Of a DNA stretch of 36,819 nucleotides, positions 1 to 8,433 are shown piece after piece (within the stretch, counting starts at the first letter, position 1; every line of letters starts with the position of its first letter). Origin of the DNA: JBIQLO01 sp044464175 (GTDB lineage Bacteria; Planctomycetota; Phycisphaerae; Tepidisphaerales; Tepidisphaeraceae); contig JBIQLO010000006.1 of assembly GCA_044464175.1 (NCBI GenBank), forward strand, positions 1 to 36,819, read 5' to 3'. The notes beneath the pieces were generated by a model that worked only from the letters and a program-made list of their open reading frames with translations, made no database searches and was not told the DNA's origin. A program made the position numbers and the translations under genes.

Positions 1-1
1 G

Positions 2-1591
2 CCGCTGCGCAACGTGCTGCAGGCGCAAAAGGCGGAGGTGGCGTTCAAGCCCCAGGCGCAGCCGATCGCCCCGGGCATCTCGGCGGTGGACCTGTCGGCC
101 GAGCTTCAATCGCCTGAGAAGCTGGCGATGGTGGAAGTGGTGCAGGACAGCCATGTCCTCTTTGCCTACGACCCGCACGATGAGTATCTGCAGAGCGATC
201 CCGACCGCCGCCTGATCGAGCTGGCCACCCACTATGTGAACAACCCGTCACGCATCTACATCGGTTACACCGTCAAACTGGAAGGGGCGCCCTCGGCCAG
301 GACCTTCGCCCGGCCCGCCGCCGGCTCCACGCCCAACAGCGTGGTCGCCAGCGCGAAGGCGACCGCCTCGGAGGCTTTCACCGACAGCCCGATCAGTTGG
401 AACAAGAACCATTATTACGGCGCATCCGACTGGTGGGAGCACAGCCGCCTGATTTCCCTCAAGAAGGAAGATATGGCCACGGCCATCCTCACCATCGAGG
501 GGACCCGGGCCACCGGCCCGCACAGAGGGGAGAAATTCCAGTGGCAAGTCCCCCTGAAGGAACTGGACGACTACGGCGTCGTCTCCAAGGTGTTCGAGGA
601 CGGCTTGATGTTCGCCGTCCAGACGCAGTATCGCCCCACGAAGATGCCGCTGCCGGTCGACGCCGCATCGGTTCAATTCCAGCACCGCATCGTTGCCGAC
701 AATCCAAACGGCGTCCTGGCCCTTCGGGCCATCACCGAAGCGGGCAAGGTTTACTGGAGCCGCCCCTTCGCCCTGAACGAGGCGCCGGCCGGGCCGGCCA
801 TTCCGCTTCAGGTCTATTCCTCAAGTGCGAAAAAGCCGGTGACGATCCCCATGCCCAAAGGCCGCCTGCCCGACATCAAATATGATTTCACTCCGCGCTG
901 GGGCAATATCCTCCACACCGACGCCGGTCGGCAGTTCTACGGCCACGCCGGGAGTTATCTCTCCATCTCCACCGCCTTCACCGGCGGGGAGTCCCCCGCC
1001 TTCATGATCCCGTTCTACCTATACCAGACCAACATCTTCAAAGGCGCTGATGAGCCGGCGCCCAAGTGGGTGAAGCTCGACGAAGCGGACGGCGGGGGGT
1101 GGGCGCTGCAGTTTGACGGGGACCGCGGCAATTTTCTGGCGCTGTCCAACGTGGTGATCCCCCAGCGGACGGCCTTTACGCTCACTTTTGAAATCAAGCC
1201 CAAACAGGTGAAGCCGGAACAGGTGCTCTTTGCCAATGAGTTCTACAGCTACGGCACGATCAACCTGAGCGTCAAGGACGGGAAATTCCAGTTCTACTTC
1301 ACCCGCCGCACTCCCGACCGGCCGGACCTGGACTCCTGGTCCCGCAAGGAGTTCAAGACCGACATCCCGCTGCTGCCGGGCAAGTGGCAGAAAGTGATGT
1401 TCACCTACGATGAGTCGAAGCTGACCCTCAGCGCCAACGGCAAGACGGAATCCTTCCCCTTCGAAGGCATCGGCCTTTATCTTCAGGGCAGCGTCTTCGG
1501 CGGGCAGGGCCAGAAGACCAAGGCGGGGGTCATCCCCTTCTACGACGGGCTGCTGCGCTCCCTGGAGATCAAGCACTATGTGGAGCCGTAG
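2..1591 (+). CDS. Large protein with C-terminal LamG/concanavalin-like domain (5' end outside window)
   Basis: The frame is open to the left edge, so the true start lies upstream and only about 529 C-terminal residues are seen. The last 170 residues or so (from a G-W-A-L-Q-F-D-G-D segment, through a 'PGKWQKVMFTYD' strand, to the end) have the alternating strand pattern of a LamG/concanavalin-like jelly roll. Such domains bind or present carbohydrate in large secreted planctomycetal proteins. The preceding 350 residues have a secreted, beta-rich look but I do not recognise the family. No membrane segment or sorting signal is visible in this part. A carbohydrate-related extracellular role is inferred from the LamG-like tail only. 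The next 225 bases hold no gene. Confidence 0.75.
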   Translation, partial: PLRNVLQAQKAEVAFKPQAQPIAPGISAVDLSAELQSPEKLAMVEVVQDSHVLFAYDPHDEYLQSDPDRRLIELATHYVNNPSRIYIGYTVKLEGAPSARTFARPAAGSTPNSVVASAKATASEAFTDSPISWNKNHYYGASDWWEHSRLISLKKEDMATAILTIEGTRATGPHRGEKFQWQVPLKELDDYGVVSKVFEDGLMFAVQTQYRPTKMPLPVDAASVQFQHRIVADNPNGVLALRAITEAGKVYWSRPFALNEAPAGPAIPLQVYSSSAKKPVTIPMPKGRLPDIKYDFTPRWGNILHTDAGRQFYGHAGSYLSISTAFTGGESPAFMIPFYLYQTNIFKGADEPAPKWVKLDEADGGGWALQFDGDRGNFLALSNVVIPQRTAFTLTFEIKPKQVKPEQVLFANEFYSYGTINLSVKDGKFQFYFTRRTPDRPDLDSWSRKEFKTDIPLLPGKWQKVMFTYDESKLTLSANGKTESFPFEGIGLYLQGSVFGGQGQKTKAGVIPFYDGLLRSLEIKHYVEP

Positions 1592-1816
1592 AACGGGCCG
1601 CTGCCCTGGATCCGAGCTGCGCGCATGAGAAAGCGGAGGGGGATTGCTGCTGGAAGCTCCAGCCAAATGCCCGCTTGCTCGCGCCCGCGCCTCGGGATTG
1701 GGCATTTTCCCGCGTTTCGCTCGATTTCACCCTGCTTCGGCTCTGGTCTCAGGGGTCCCCTTTTTTCCGGTTTGGCCTTATGATGGTGCATTCGGAACCA
1801 ACCAACGGAAAGAGCA

Positions 1817-3007
1817 ATGCCCCCTCGACGTTTATATATGGACAATGCCGCCACCAGCTTTCCCAAGCCCCGGGCGGTCCTTGAAGCAATGACGAAGTAT
1901 GCCACGGAACTGGGCGCCAGCGCCGGCCGGGGCGCTTATGCCGAGGCGGTGGAAACCGGGCGGCTGATGCACGAATGCCGCCAGCGATTGAACCGCCTGT
2001 TCAACGGCCAGAATCCCGACCATTTCATTTTCACCCTCAACTGCTCGGATGCCCTGAATCAGGCGATCAAGGGGCTGATCGATCCCTCGAAAAAGAACCA
2101 CGCCATCTGCACCCACATCGACCACAACTCCATCCTCCGGCCGCTCAATGCGCTTCAGGATCAGGGGTGGGTGGCCCAGACGCGGGTGCCGGTGGATTCG
2201 GTCAGCGGCCTGGTCGATCCCGAGGACATCCGCAAAGCGATCCGCCCCGAGACGCGCCTGATTGCCCTGACCCACGCCAGCAATGTCACCGGCACCGTTC
2301 AGCCGATCCGCGAGATCGGAAAAATCGCCCGCGAGCACGAGATTCCCTTCATCGTGGACGCGGCCCAGTCGGCCGGGCATCTTCCCGTGGATGTGCAGGC
2401 CGACGGCATTGACCTGCTGGCCGCCCCCGGCCACAAGGGGCTGCTGGGTCCCCTGGGCACCGGCTTTCTCTACATCCGTCCCGGCATTGAGGCGATCCTC
2501 CGCCCCCTGAAGGAGGGAGGCACCGGCTCGATCAGCGAACAGGATCGCCAGCCGGAGTTCATGCCGGACAAGTACGAACCCGGCAGTCACAACGCCATCG
2601 GGATCATGGGACTGAGCGAGGGGGTGAACTGGGTGCTCCAACAGGGGATCGAGACCCTGGCGGCCAAGGACCGGGAACTGGTCTGCACCTTTCTGGAAGG
2701 GATCAGCGACGTACAGGGGCTGCGCTATTTCGGCCCGCGCGGGGTCAAAAACCGGCTGGGCGTCTTTTCCGTCCGCGTCGAGGGGCTCCAGCCGCACGAG
2801 CTTTCGGCCATTCTGGAGTCGAATTTTGGCATCCTCACGCGCTCGGGCATCCATTGCGCGCCTTTGGCCCACCAGGCGATCGGCACCGCGGATCTGGGCG
2901 GCACCACCCGCTTCAGCTTCGGCCCGTTCCTCCATGCGCCCGATGTCAGCTACGCCGCCGACGCCTTGGCCGAAATTGCCCTGGAGACCAGCGCAGCGGC
3001 CGCGTAA
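1817..3007 (+). CDS. Cysteine desulfurase family protein (class V PLP aminotransferase)
   Basis: 396 residues of a fold-type I, class V aminotransferase. Visible features are the N-terminal 'YMDNAATSFPKP' substrate loop, the cofactor-stacking His in T-H-I-D-H-N (about residue 103), the pyridine-binding Asp in V-D-A-A-Q-S (about 181), the PLP Lys in G-H-K-G-L-L-G (about 207), and a catalytic Cys in S-G-I-H-C-A-P-L-A-H (about 347). The H-C-A-P-L-A-H loop and 'GHKGLLGPLGTG' are typical of the TIGR01977-type 'cysteine desulfurase family protein', a sister group of NifS/IscS/SufS. It should release sulfur from L-cysteine as a persulfide. No isc or suf scaffold gene is adjacent; an A-type carrier lies 2 kb away on the other strand. 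The ATG is preceded by a purine-rich GGAAAGAG. Confidence 0.9.
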   Translation: MPPRRLYMDNAATSFPKPRAVLEAMTKYATELGASAGRGAYAEAVETGRLMHECRQRLNRLFNGQNPDHFIFTLNCSDALNQAIKGLIDPSKKNHAICTHIDHNSILRPLNALQDQGWVAQTRVPVDSVSGLVDPEDIRKAIRPETRLIALTHASNVTGTVQPIREIGKIAREHEIPFIVDAAQSAGHLPVDVQADGIDLLAAPGHKGLLGPLGTGFLYIRPGIEAILRPLKEGGTGSISEQDRQPEFMPDKYEPGSHNAIGIMGLSEGVNWVLQQGIETLAAKDRELVCTFLEGISDVQGLRYFGPRGVKNRLGVFSVRVEGLQPHELSAILESNFGILTRSGIHCAPLAHQAIGTADLGGTTRFSFGPFLHAPDVSYAADALAEIALETSAAAA

Positions 3008-3057
3008 AGGGACGCTGCAACTTTATGACAGAGAGAGGAAAAGCATGGCCTGGCCGC

Positions 3058-3273
3058 CTAGCAGACCACCTCATAGGCGATCGGGTAGGGGATTAAATCC
3101 GGGCGGACGACATGCACCTTGCGCAGGCGCACTTCCAGCGGCGGGATATAGCTGACGGCAGCGGAGGGTTGCACGCCGGGCGTGGGCGCGGCCGGCAGGG
3201 GTGCGGGGCGGGCGGCCGATCCGACGAGCGCCATGAGGGCGGCGGCGAGCAGTTGAGCGGTGGAAGCGATCAT
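3058..3273 (-). CDS. Small exported hypothetical protein (71 aa)
   Basis: The short frame starts at an ATG (3273); a TTG five codons upstream is the alternative start. The first 22 or so residues form a hydrophobic Ala/Leu stretch that looks like a signal peptide or membrane anchor. A Pro/Ala-rich linker follows, then the compact C-terminal segment V-R-L-R-K-V-H-V-V-R-P-D-L-I-P-Y-P-I ending in Cys. It lies downstream of the flippase on the same strand, with about 160 bases between them. I do not recognise a family. The ordered tail and the signal-like start make it more credible than a random frame, but at this length chance cannot be excluded. Confidence 0.4.
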   Translation of the reverse strand: MIASTAQLLAAALMALVGSAARPAPLPAAPTPGVQPSAAVSYIPPLEVRLRKVHVVRPDLIPYPIAYEVVC

Positions 3274-3432
3274 GGCGTTCAGGTCCAAAATAATCCAGTT
3301 TTCGGGCGCGGGGGCCGGATCAATCCGGTAATGCCCTACCCTACCCCCTCAGCGCCGATTCGGCCAATGGGAAATCTTCAAGTGACAGGAAAAAATTGCC
3401 GATAGGAGCCCGCGCGGGGCGGCAGTGTCCGG

Positions 3433-4836
3433 TTATGCCGCCTGAACTGAATTGAAGGCCGCCCGATCCGCCCGCCGCAGCGTCCGCAGCACGTACCAGG
3501 GCATCCACAGGGCGCAGCGCAGCACCACCGCGACGATGGTCGCCACCACGATGCCCTCCAGGCCCATGCCCGCGTAGCGCACCAGGATGAAGCTCAGGGC
3601 GACATTGACCACCCCGCTCACCAGCACCGCAACGCTGAAGGCCCGCACCTGCCCCATCCCGATCAGGAGGCCCCGCCCGGCCGCGCTGGAGCCGCCCAGG
3701 ATGCTGTGGACCAGCACCAGCGGCAGGATCACCTGCGTCCCCGGCATGGGATTGCCCAGCCAGAGACGGAAAATCCAGGGTGAAACGGTCCAGATTACCG
3801 CCGCGGCCGGGATCAGCAGCGCCAGGCTTCCCAGTGTTCCGCGCCGGTAATAACGCTTGAGTGATTTCACATCCCCGGCCGCGTGCGCCAGGGCGCTTTT
3901 GGGCAGCAGCACCGCCCCCAGGGCGGTCACCAGCAGCATCAGCCCCGCATCAATCTGAATGGCCGGCACATAATTAGCCAGGTCGGCCGGATGCAGCAGG
4001 CGGTTGATCAGAATGTAGTCGGTCGGGGCGTAGAGATAATCCGCCAGTTGCGCCAGGACGACCATGCCGCCAAAGGCCAGTAGTTTGGAAAGGATCGGCA
4101 GGTTGATTTTAAGCCGGACCGATCGCCGCCACTGGAGCCGCCGCCGAGCCAGTTCATCGCGTGCGGTTCCCACCACGACATTCGAGAGAAAATAGGCGAT
4201 CCCAATCAGCAGAAGTCCGTTCTCCCGGCTTCCCCAAAACAGCAGTAGGATGCCTGAGAGGATCACCCAGAGCAGTTCATTGCTCGCCAGTAGGAGATTG
4301 TCCAGCCAGATCAGTCCATGGGTTTGCAGGACCGCACCGCCATTTTCGCCTAGCAGCCGCACCAGCAGTCCCACTCCCATCAGGCAGACCAGCCAGAAAG
4401 TCTGGTCTCTGAATGCGGGCGGGACGACATGCAGTTCATTGAACGCCAAACCATAGAAGGCAACCCCCAGCGAACCGATGAGGCTGATGAACACGAAGAT
4501 CGCCAGAACGGTGGCGTAATGCGTGATTTGCGGACTTGGCCGCCAGAGACGCTCATAATCCAGTGCCCGGCCGGCGGTGGGGGGCTCCTCCCGTTCGGCC
4601 AATGGGATGATTTTCGGCAGATAATGCACCAGCGCCTGCGGCAGCCCCAGCCCCAGGTAATTCAGCAATCCCGTTGTGGCCCGGATCAGCGCCAGCAGGG
4701 CAAAGGCCTCGGCCCCCAGCCGGCGATAGACGATCGCCGAAATCACCACCCACCCCCCCAGACGCATCCCCCCGGCCAGATACGCGCTGGCCAGATCGCG
4801 GCGCATGGAACCGGCATCACCTTTGGGTTCGGGCAT
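3433..4836 (-). CDS. Polysaccharide/lipid-linked oligosaccharide flippase (Wzx/MATE-like)
   Basis: 467 residues, almost entirely hydrophobic helices separated by short basic loops; I count about 12 to 14 membrane segments. The opening 'YLAGGMRLGGWVVISAIVYRRLG' followed by 'ALIRATTGLLNYLGLGLPQALVHYLPK' is the usual start of oligosaccharide flippases of the MOP superfamily, which move undecaprenyl- or lipid-linked glycans across the inner membrane. No polymerase or ligase is next to it, so the substrate is unknown. The ATG at 4836 has no clear Shine-Dalgarno. An internal ATG ten codons later, with AAAGGTGA upstream, is an equally good start. Confidence 0.85.
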   Translation of the reverse strand: MPEPKGDAGSMRRDLASAYLAGGMRLGGWVVISAIVYRRLGAEAFALLALIRATTGLLNYLGLGLPQALVHYLPKIIPLAEREEPPTAGRALDYERLWRPSPQITHYATVLAIFVFISLIGSLGVAFYGLAFNELHVVPPAFRDQTFWLVCLMGVGLLVRLLGENGGAVLQTHGLIWLDNLLLASNELLWVILSGILLLFWGSRENGLLLIGIAYFLSNVVVGTARDELARRRLQWRRSVRLKINLPILSKLLAFGGMVVLAQLADYLYAPTDYILINRLLHPADLANYVPAIQIDAGLMLLVTALGAVLLPKSALAHAAGDVKSLKRYYRRGTLGSLALLIPAAAVIWTVSPWIFRLWLGNPMPGTQVILPLVLVHSILGGSSAAGRGLLIGMGQVRAFSVAVLVSGVVNVALSFILVRYAGMGLEGIVVATIVAVVLRCALWMPWYVLRTLRRADRAAFNSVQAA

Positions 4837-4887
4837 CAGGGGCTACTATAGCGGCCGGATCCGCATTTCAAACGCAAACGGGGCACG

Positions 4888-4946
4888 GACAAACACACAG
4901 AAAAATTCTGTGTTCATCCATGCCCCATCTGTGGCTATTTGTAGGG
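4888..4946. repeat. Palindromic intergenic sequence between flippase and Fe-S carrier genes
   Basis: An 8-bp perfect inverted repeat (ACACAGAA 4895-4902 with TTCTGTGT 4906-4913) has a three-base AAA loop. It is followed by a CATCTGTGGC run and a GTAGGG motif at 4941. Both neighbouring genes point left, so this is upstream of the flippase and downstream of the Fe-S carrier gene. It could serve as a terminator for the latter, although the hairpin is not followed by a clear T tract. The wording of the sequence resembles intergenic repeats common in PVC-group genomes; that is from memory. Confidence 0.4.
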
Positions 4947-4960
4947 TCGGTCAACCGGCT

Positions 4961-5296
4961 TCAGGCGCTGAAGCTGCTGCCGCAGCCGCAGGTGCTGGTG
5001 GCATTGGGGTTCTTGAAGACGAACCCCTTGCCCATCACCTCATCCTTGAAGTCGATCTCGACGCCGTCCAGGTAGAGGTTGCTCTTCATGTCCACCAGGA
5101 TTTTCACGCCGTGGCTGTCCATCTCTTCATCCATTTCGCCCTTGGGCTCCTCCGTCAGGTCCAGCATATAGCTGAAGCCCGAGCAGCCCCCGCCCTTGAC
5201 GCCCACGCGCAGGCGGGTCTCCGCCTCGGGCAGGCCCTGTTCCTTGATGAGCGTCTTGATCTCCTGAGCTGCTTTTTCGGACAACGTAATGGCCAT
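4961..5296 (-). CDS. A-type iron-sulfur carrier protein (ErpA/IscA/HesB family)
   Basis: 111 residues, the normal length for the family. The three cysteines of A-type carriers are present: Cys38 in G-G-G-C-S-G and Cys103/Cys105 in the C-terminal T-C-G-C-G-S-S-F. The protein would receive Fe-S clusters from a scaffold and pass them to apo-enzymes in the cytoplasm. ErpA, IscA and SufA cannot be told apart from sequence alone. A Shine-Dalgarno AGGAGT lies 8 bases before the ATG. The gene is divergent from the pterin dehydratase across an AT-rich 80-base spacer, and the upstream DNA carries a plausible sigma-70 promoter. It may work with the cysteine desulfurase at 1.8-3.0 kb. Confidence 0.92.
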   Translation of the reverse strand: MAITLSEKAAQEIKTLIKEQGLPEAETRLRVGVKGGGCSGFSYMLDLTEEPKGEMDEEMDSHGVKILVDMKSNLYLDGVEIDFKDEVMGKGFVFKNPNATSTCGCGSSFSA

Positions 5297-5327
5297 GGTC
5301 GAAAACTCCTAAATTAAGTACCGTGCA

Positions 5328-5357
5328 AGTATATACCTGATATTAAGCCCAATTCAA
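5328..5357 (-). promoter_or_regulatory. Candidate sigma-70 promoter for the A-type Fe-S carrier gene
   Basis: Reading the minus strand, TTGAAT (5357-5352) is followed after 18 bases by TATACT (5333-5328), 32 bases before the start codon. The spacer is AT-rich, unlike the GC-rich surroundings. The match is judged by eye only. Confidence 0.4.
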
Positions 5358-5376
5358 CCAAGGAAAGGAGTTTTTT

Positions 5377-5709
5377 ATGCCCTCCGACCTGCTCAGCAAG
5401 CATTGCCAGGCCTGCGAAGGAAATGCCCAGGCCCTGACCCCCGACCGGGCCAGGGAGCTGCTCCAGTCGATCTCCGGTTGGCAACTGCAGGACCAGACCA
5501 TCCTTAAAACCTTTAATTTCAAGGACTACTACGAAACAATGGCCTTTGTCAACGCCATCGCCTGGATTAGCCACCGCGAGAACCACCACCCCGATCTGGA
5601 GGTTGGCTACAACAAGTGCATCGTCCACTATTCTACCCATGCGGTGAAGGGCCTGAGTGAAAACGATTTTATCTGCGCGGCCAAGATCGAGGCCCTCATG
5701 AGACTTTAA
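5377..5709 (+). CDS. phhB: Pterin-4a-carbinolamine dehydratase (4a-hydroxytetrahydrobiopterin dehydratase)
   Basis: 110 residues, matching the family. The core 'HRENHHPDLEVGYNKCIVHY' followed by S-T-H-A-V-K-G-L-S-E-N-D-F contains the catalytic histidines and the Pro-Asp-Leu/Val signature of PCD/DCoH proteins. The enzyme dehydrates 4a-hydroxy-tetrahydropterin, usually in support of phenylalanine hydroxylase or molybdopterin-related pterin metabolism. No aromatic hydroxylase is nearby, so the physiological partner is unknown. A strong Shine-Dalgarno AGGAAAGGAG (5361-5370) sits six bases before the ATG and fixes the start. Confidence 0.92.
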   Translation: MPSDLLSKHCQACEGNAQALTPDRARELLQSISGWQLQDQTILKTFNFKDYYETMAFVNAIAWISHRENHHPDLEVGYNKCIVHYSTHAVKGLSENDFICAAKIEALMRL

Positions 5710-5806
5710 GCTGCCCTCTGCGCCCCGATGGATGGCCGACCGCCGGGGAGGTATGATCCGTCCACCCATTGTGCGGCCATGCCGCATCTGCTGGGAGGGA
5801 GCACGC

Positions 5807-6658
5807 GTGCCGAGACAACCATCCGCCGGACCTTTTATCATCCAGAGCCACGGGGGCGCGGGGGACCTGGCCCCGGACAACACCTTGGAGGCGTTTGAAG
5901 TGGGCTGGCGACTTGGCACCTGGCCCGAGGCCGACTTGCGCACCACCGGCGACGGGATCATTGTCCCGTTCCATGACCACAACTTCCGCCGCATCCTGCG
6001 CGATGCCGATCCGGTCTTGGCCGCTAAAGGCGTGGCTGATCTTACATGGGCCGAATTGGGCGCGTTGGATGTCGGGGCTTGGAAGGGGGAGGAATTTGCC
6101 GGCCGCCGCATCTGCCGGATCACCGAGGTTTTTGGTCGCATGGCCGACCGCCCCGACCGGCATCTCTATCTGGACATCAAGCAGGTGGATCTGGCACAAC
6201 TCGCCGGGGAGGTTCGGGCGCACGGGGTTCAGAACCGGGTGGTCCTGGCCTCCACGGATTATGATCTGATCCGCCGGTGGAAAGCGCTGATGCCCGACTC
6301 GGGCACCCTGCTGTGGATGGGAGGTGAGGAGCCGGTGATGGTTGAGCGGATCGGCCGACTGCGCCAGAGGGGCTTTGCCGATGTGACCCAATTGCAGATT
6401 CACGTTCATGTGAAGCCGGATGCCGATCTGTCGCGCGACAATCCCTTCACCCCATCCGACCGATTCCTGATCGACCTGGGGCGGGAGCTGCTTGAAAGAG
6501 ACATCCTCTTTCAAACGCTTCCCTGGCGCACCAATGACCTGGGCGTCTATGGGCGGCTGATGGAGATGGGCGTGCGCTCCTTTGCCACCGACCACCCGGA
6601 GGCGACTTTGGAGGCGGTGCGGCAGTATCATCCGGGACCCCTATGCGATCCGACTTGA
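5807..6658 (+). CDS. Glycerophosphodiester phosphodiesterase (GDPD, PI-PLC-like TIM barrel)
   Basis: About 283 residues from the GTG at 5807, chosen because GGGAGGGAG (5793-5801) lies five bases upstream; in-frame ATGs further upstream lack such a site. GDPD signatures are clear: catalytic His15 in Q-S-H-G-G, Glu41 and Asp43 in P-E-A-D-L-R-T-T-G-D-G as metal ligands, and the second catalytic His in V-P-F-H-D-H (about 56-58). The family hydrolyses glycerophosphodiesters to an alcohol and glycerol phosphate. No signal peptide is seen, so it is probably cytoplasmic. Its last 16 bases overlap the start of the next gene, a glycerol-1-phosphate dehydrogenase, which implies translational coupling and a shared glycerol-phosphate function. 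Confidence 0.88.
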   Translation: MPRQPSAGPFIIQSHGGAGDLAPDNTLEAFEVGWRLGTWPEADLRTTGDGIIVPFHDHNFRRILRDADPVLAAKGVADLTWAELGALDVGAWKGEEFAGRRICRITEVFGRMADRPDRHLYLDIKQVDLAQLAGEVRAHGVQNRVVLASTDYDLIRRWKALMPDSGTLLWMGGEEPVMVERIGRLRQRGFADVTQLQIHVHVKPDADLSRDNPFTPSDRFLIDLGRELLERDILFQTLPWRTNDLGVYGRLMEMGVRSFATDHPEATLEAVRQYHPGPLCDPT

Positions 6659-7953
6659 TCCAACGTGCCCTGAGCGCTGCCACCGACACCCGCGCCCTGA
6701 CCATCACGCCCGGCGCGGTGGCCGAAGTTCCCGGGGTGTTTCGCCGGCAGTTTGGCCAATCTCCGGCCGCCGTCATCGCCGATACTCACACGATGGAAGC
6801 GGCGGGGGGGGCGGTTGTCGCGGCGCTTGGTACGGCCGGGCATCCGACAACAGGCCCCTTTGTCTTTGACGACCCGGACCTGTACGCCGAACACCGATTC
6901 GTTGAGCGCCTGCAGGCGTGGCTGAACACCCACGACGGCATTCCTATCGCCGTGGGCTCCGGCACGATCAATGACCTGACCAAGCTGGCGGCCAACCGTG
7001 TCGGACGCCGCTACATGGCCGTGGCGACGGCGGCCTCGATGGACGGCTATACCGCGTTCGGGGCCTCCATCACCCATCAGGGCTCCAAGCAGACCTTTGA
7101 CTGTCCCGCGCCGCAGGCCGTCGTGGCCGATCTGGAGGTCTTGCGCCACGCGCCGCCGGCGATGAACGCGGCCGGATACGCCGACCTGCTGGCCAAGATC
7201 ACCGCCGGGGCGGATTGGATCGTGGCAGATGCGCTGGGCGTTGAGCCCATCGACCCAACGGCGTGGGAACTCGTGCAGGGACCGCTCAAGGCCTCCCTGG
7301 ATGACCCTGCCGGGGTGCGGGCCGGTTCGCTTCCCGCCATCGAGAAACTGGCAACGGGCCTGATGATGGGGGGCTTCGCCATGCAATGGGCCCAAACCAG
7401 CCGCCCCGCCTCCGGGGCCGAGCACCAGTTCAGCCATCTGTGGGACATGCAGCACCACACGCATCAGGGCCAGGCCCCTTCCCACGGCTTCAAGGTCGCC
7501 ATCGGCACCCTGGCCGTCGCCCCGTTGTATGAATGGCTGCTGGAGGAGCCGATGGACCGGCTGGACGTGGACGCCGCCGTTGCCGCCTGGCCTGATGCCG
7601 ATCAGACCGAGGCCGCCATCAGCGCCCTGTTTCCCATTCCCGAACTGGCCGGGAAAGCGCGCCTGGAGACCGCCGCCAAGGCCATCACGCCGGCGCAGCT
7701 TCGCCAGCAGCTTCGGCTCCTGAAACAAATCTGGCCCACCCTCCGCCGGCGATTAAAGGATCACCTGATTCCCGCCGATGACCTCCGCCGAAGGCTGGCC
7801 GCCGCCGGCGCGCCCACCGAGCCACAGCAGATCGGCATCTCCTCCGAACGCCTCACGGCGAGTTTCCGGCAGGCGTACTACATCCGCCGGCGGTTTACGG
7901 TGCTGGACTTGGTCCTGCGCGCCGGCCTGTGGAACCGGTATCTTAATCCGTAG
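6643..7953 (+). CDS. sn-Glycerol-1-phosphate dehydrogenase (AraM/EgsA-type, DHQ-synthase-like fold)
   Basis: 436 residues. The NAD(P)-binding 'VGSGTINDLTK' (about 105-114), the 'ATAASMDGYTAFGASI' segment, and metal-ligand candidates Asp181 (G-Y-A-D-L-L-A-K), His261 (S-G-A-E-H) and His281 (P-S-H-G) are those of G1P dehydrogenases. The family reduces dihydroxyacetone phosphate to sn-glycerol-1-phosphate, the archaeal-type lipid stereoisomer; a bacterial member (Bacillus AraM) does the same. Related polyol or dehydroquinate activities are possible but the D/H/H pattern fits G1PDH best. The gene overlaps the GDPD gene by 16 bases. Its TAG stop is the first triplet of a palindromic repeat at 7951. 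No geranylgeranylglyceryl-phosphate synthase is seen in the window. Confidence 0.85.
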   Translation: MRSDLIQRALSAATDTRALTITPGAVAEVPGVFRRQFGQSPAAVIADTHTMEAAGGAVVAALGTAGHPTTGPFVFDDPDLYAEHRFVERLQAWLNTHDGIPIAVGSGTINDLTKLAANRVGRRYMAVATAASMDGYTAFGASITHQGSKQTFDCPAPQAVVADLEVLRHAPPAMNAAGYADLLAKITAGADWIVADALGVEPIDPTAWELVQGPLKASLDDPAGVRAGSLPAIEKLATGLMMGGFAMQWAQTSRPASGAEHQFSHLWDMQHHTHQGQAPSHGFKVAIGTLAVAPLYEWLLEEPMDRLDVDAAVAAWPDADQTEAAISALFPIPELAGKARLETAAKAITPAQLRQQLRLLKQIWPTLRRRLKDHLIPADDLRRRLAAAGAPTEPQQIGISSERLTASFRQAYYIRRRFTVLDLVLRAGLWNRYLNP

Positions 7954-7978
7954 GGTGGGCCTTGGCTCACCACCGCTC
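7951..7978. repeat. GTAGGG-headed palindrome, copy 1 (contains the stop of the G1P dehydrogenase gene)
   Basis: GGTGGGCC (7954-7961), TT, GGCTCACC (7964-7971) form an 8-bp inverted repeat with one imperfect pair. The element from TAG through CCACCGCTC is nearly identical to the copy at 8431-8458, 480 bases downstream. The TAG is the stop codon of the upstream gene. Confidence 0.8.
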
Positions 7979-8001
7979 GGTGATTTACGGGAAAGATGGG
8001 A

Positions 8002-8433
8002 ATGAACGATCCAACCTTCGATTATGCCCCGCCTCCCAAATCTGATCCGACTGCGCCCGCCGCCGCGCATATTATCGCAGTCCTCCTGGCGATCGAATCC
8101 ACCGCATTGGGCGCGATGTGCGCGATAGTTATTGCCATTGCACCTGGCTGGCAGACGTTAGCGATCTTTGCGCCGGGATATTTCATGACCGCCGCCTACT
8201 ACTGGCGTGCATTTGCAACACCCTCGCTGAACTGGCGGCGCGCGATTTGGATTGTCTCAATTCTGGTGCAGGGGGCATGGTTCTTCATCACTGCTTGGTA
8301 TTCATGCGAAGCGCTCCGCCGAGGGAATATCCACGAGGCCGCTTGGGGCATGTTCATTGCCTCGCTCGTGTGGGGTCTGCCGCTTGGCTTGTCCGCCCTG
8401 GCGTTCTGTGTGGAGCCCTTAGTCAAGCCGTAG
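8002..8433 (+). CDS. Small four-helix membrane protein, copy 1 of a tandem pair
   Basis: 143 residues with about four membrane helices. The hydrophilic N-terminus M-N-D-P-T-F-D-Y-A-P-P is followed by helices around residues 18-40, 45-63, 72-93 and 108-135. The ATG at 8002 is chosen because it aligns with the start of the paralogue; an ATG two codons upstream is also possible. The protein is clearly homologous to the next gene, sharing 'APGYFMTAAYYWRAFATPSL' versus 'APGCLLTIGYYWRTFATPPL' and a shared N-W-R-R-A-I-W core. No known family is recognised. Purine-rich GGGAAAGATGGG provides the ribosome site. Confidence 0.72.
   Translation: MNDPTFDYAPPPKSDPTAPAAAHIIAVLLAIESTALGAMCAIVIAIAPGWQTLAIFAPGYFMTAAYYWRAFATPSLNWRRAIWIVSILVQGAWFFITAWYSCEALRRGNIHEAAWGMFIASLVWGLPLGLSALAFCVEPLVKP

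Noticed and set aside
5732..5806. A longer N-terminus for the glycerophosphodiesterase
   Set aside because: The upstream codons give a Arg/Pro/Cys-rich stretch without a ribosome site, while GTG 5807 has a good one.
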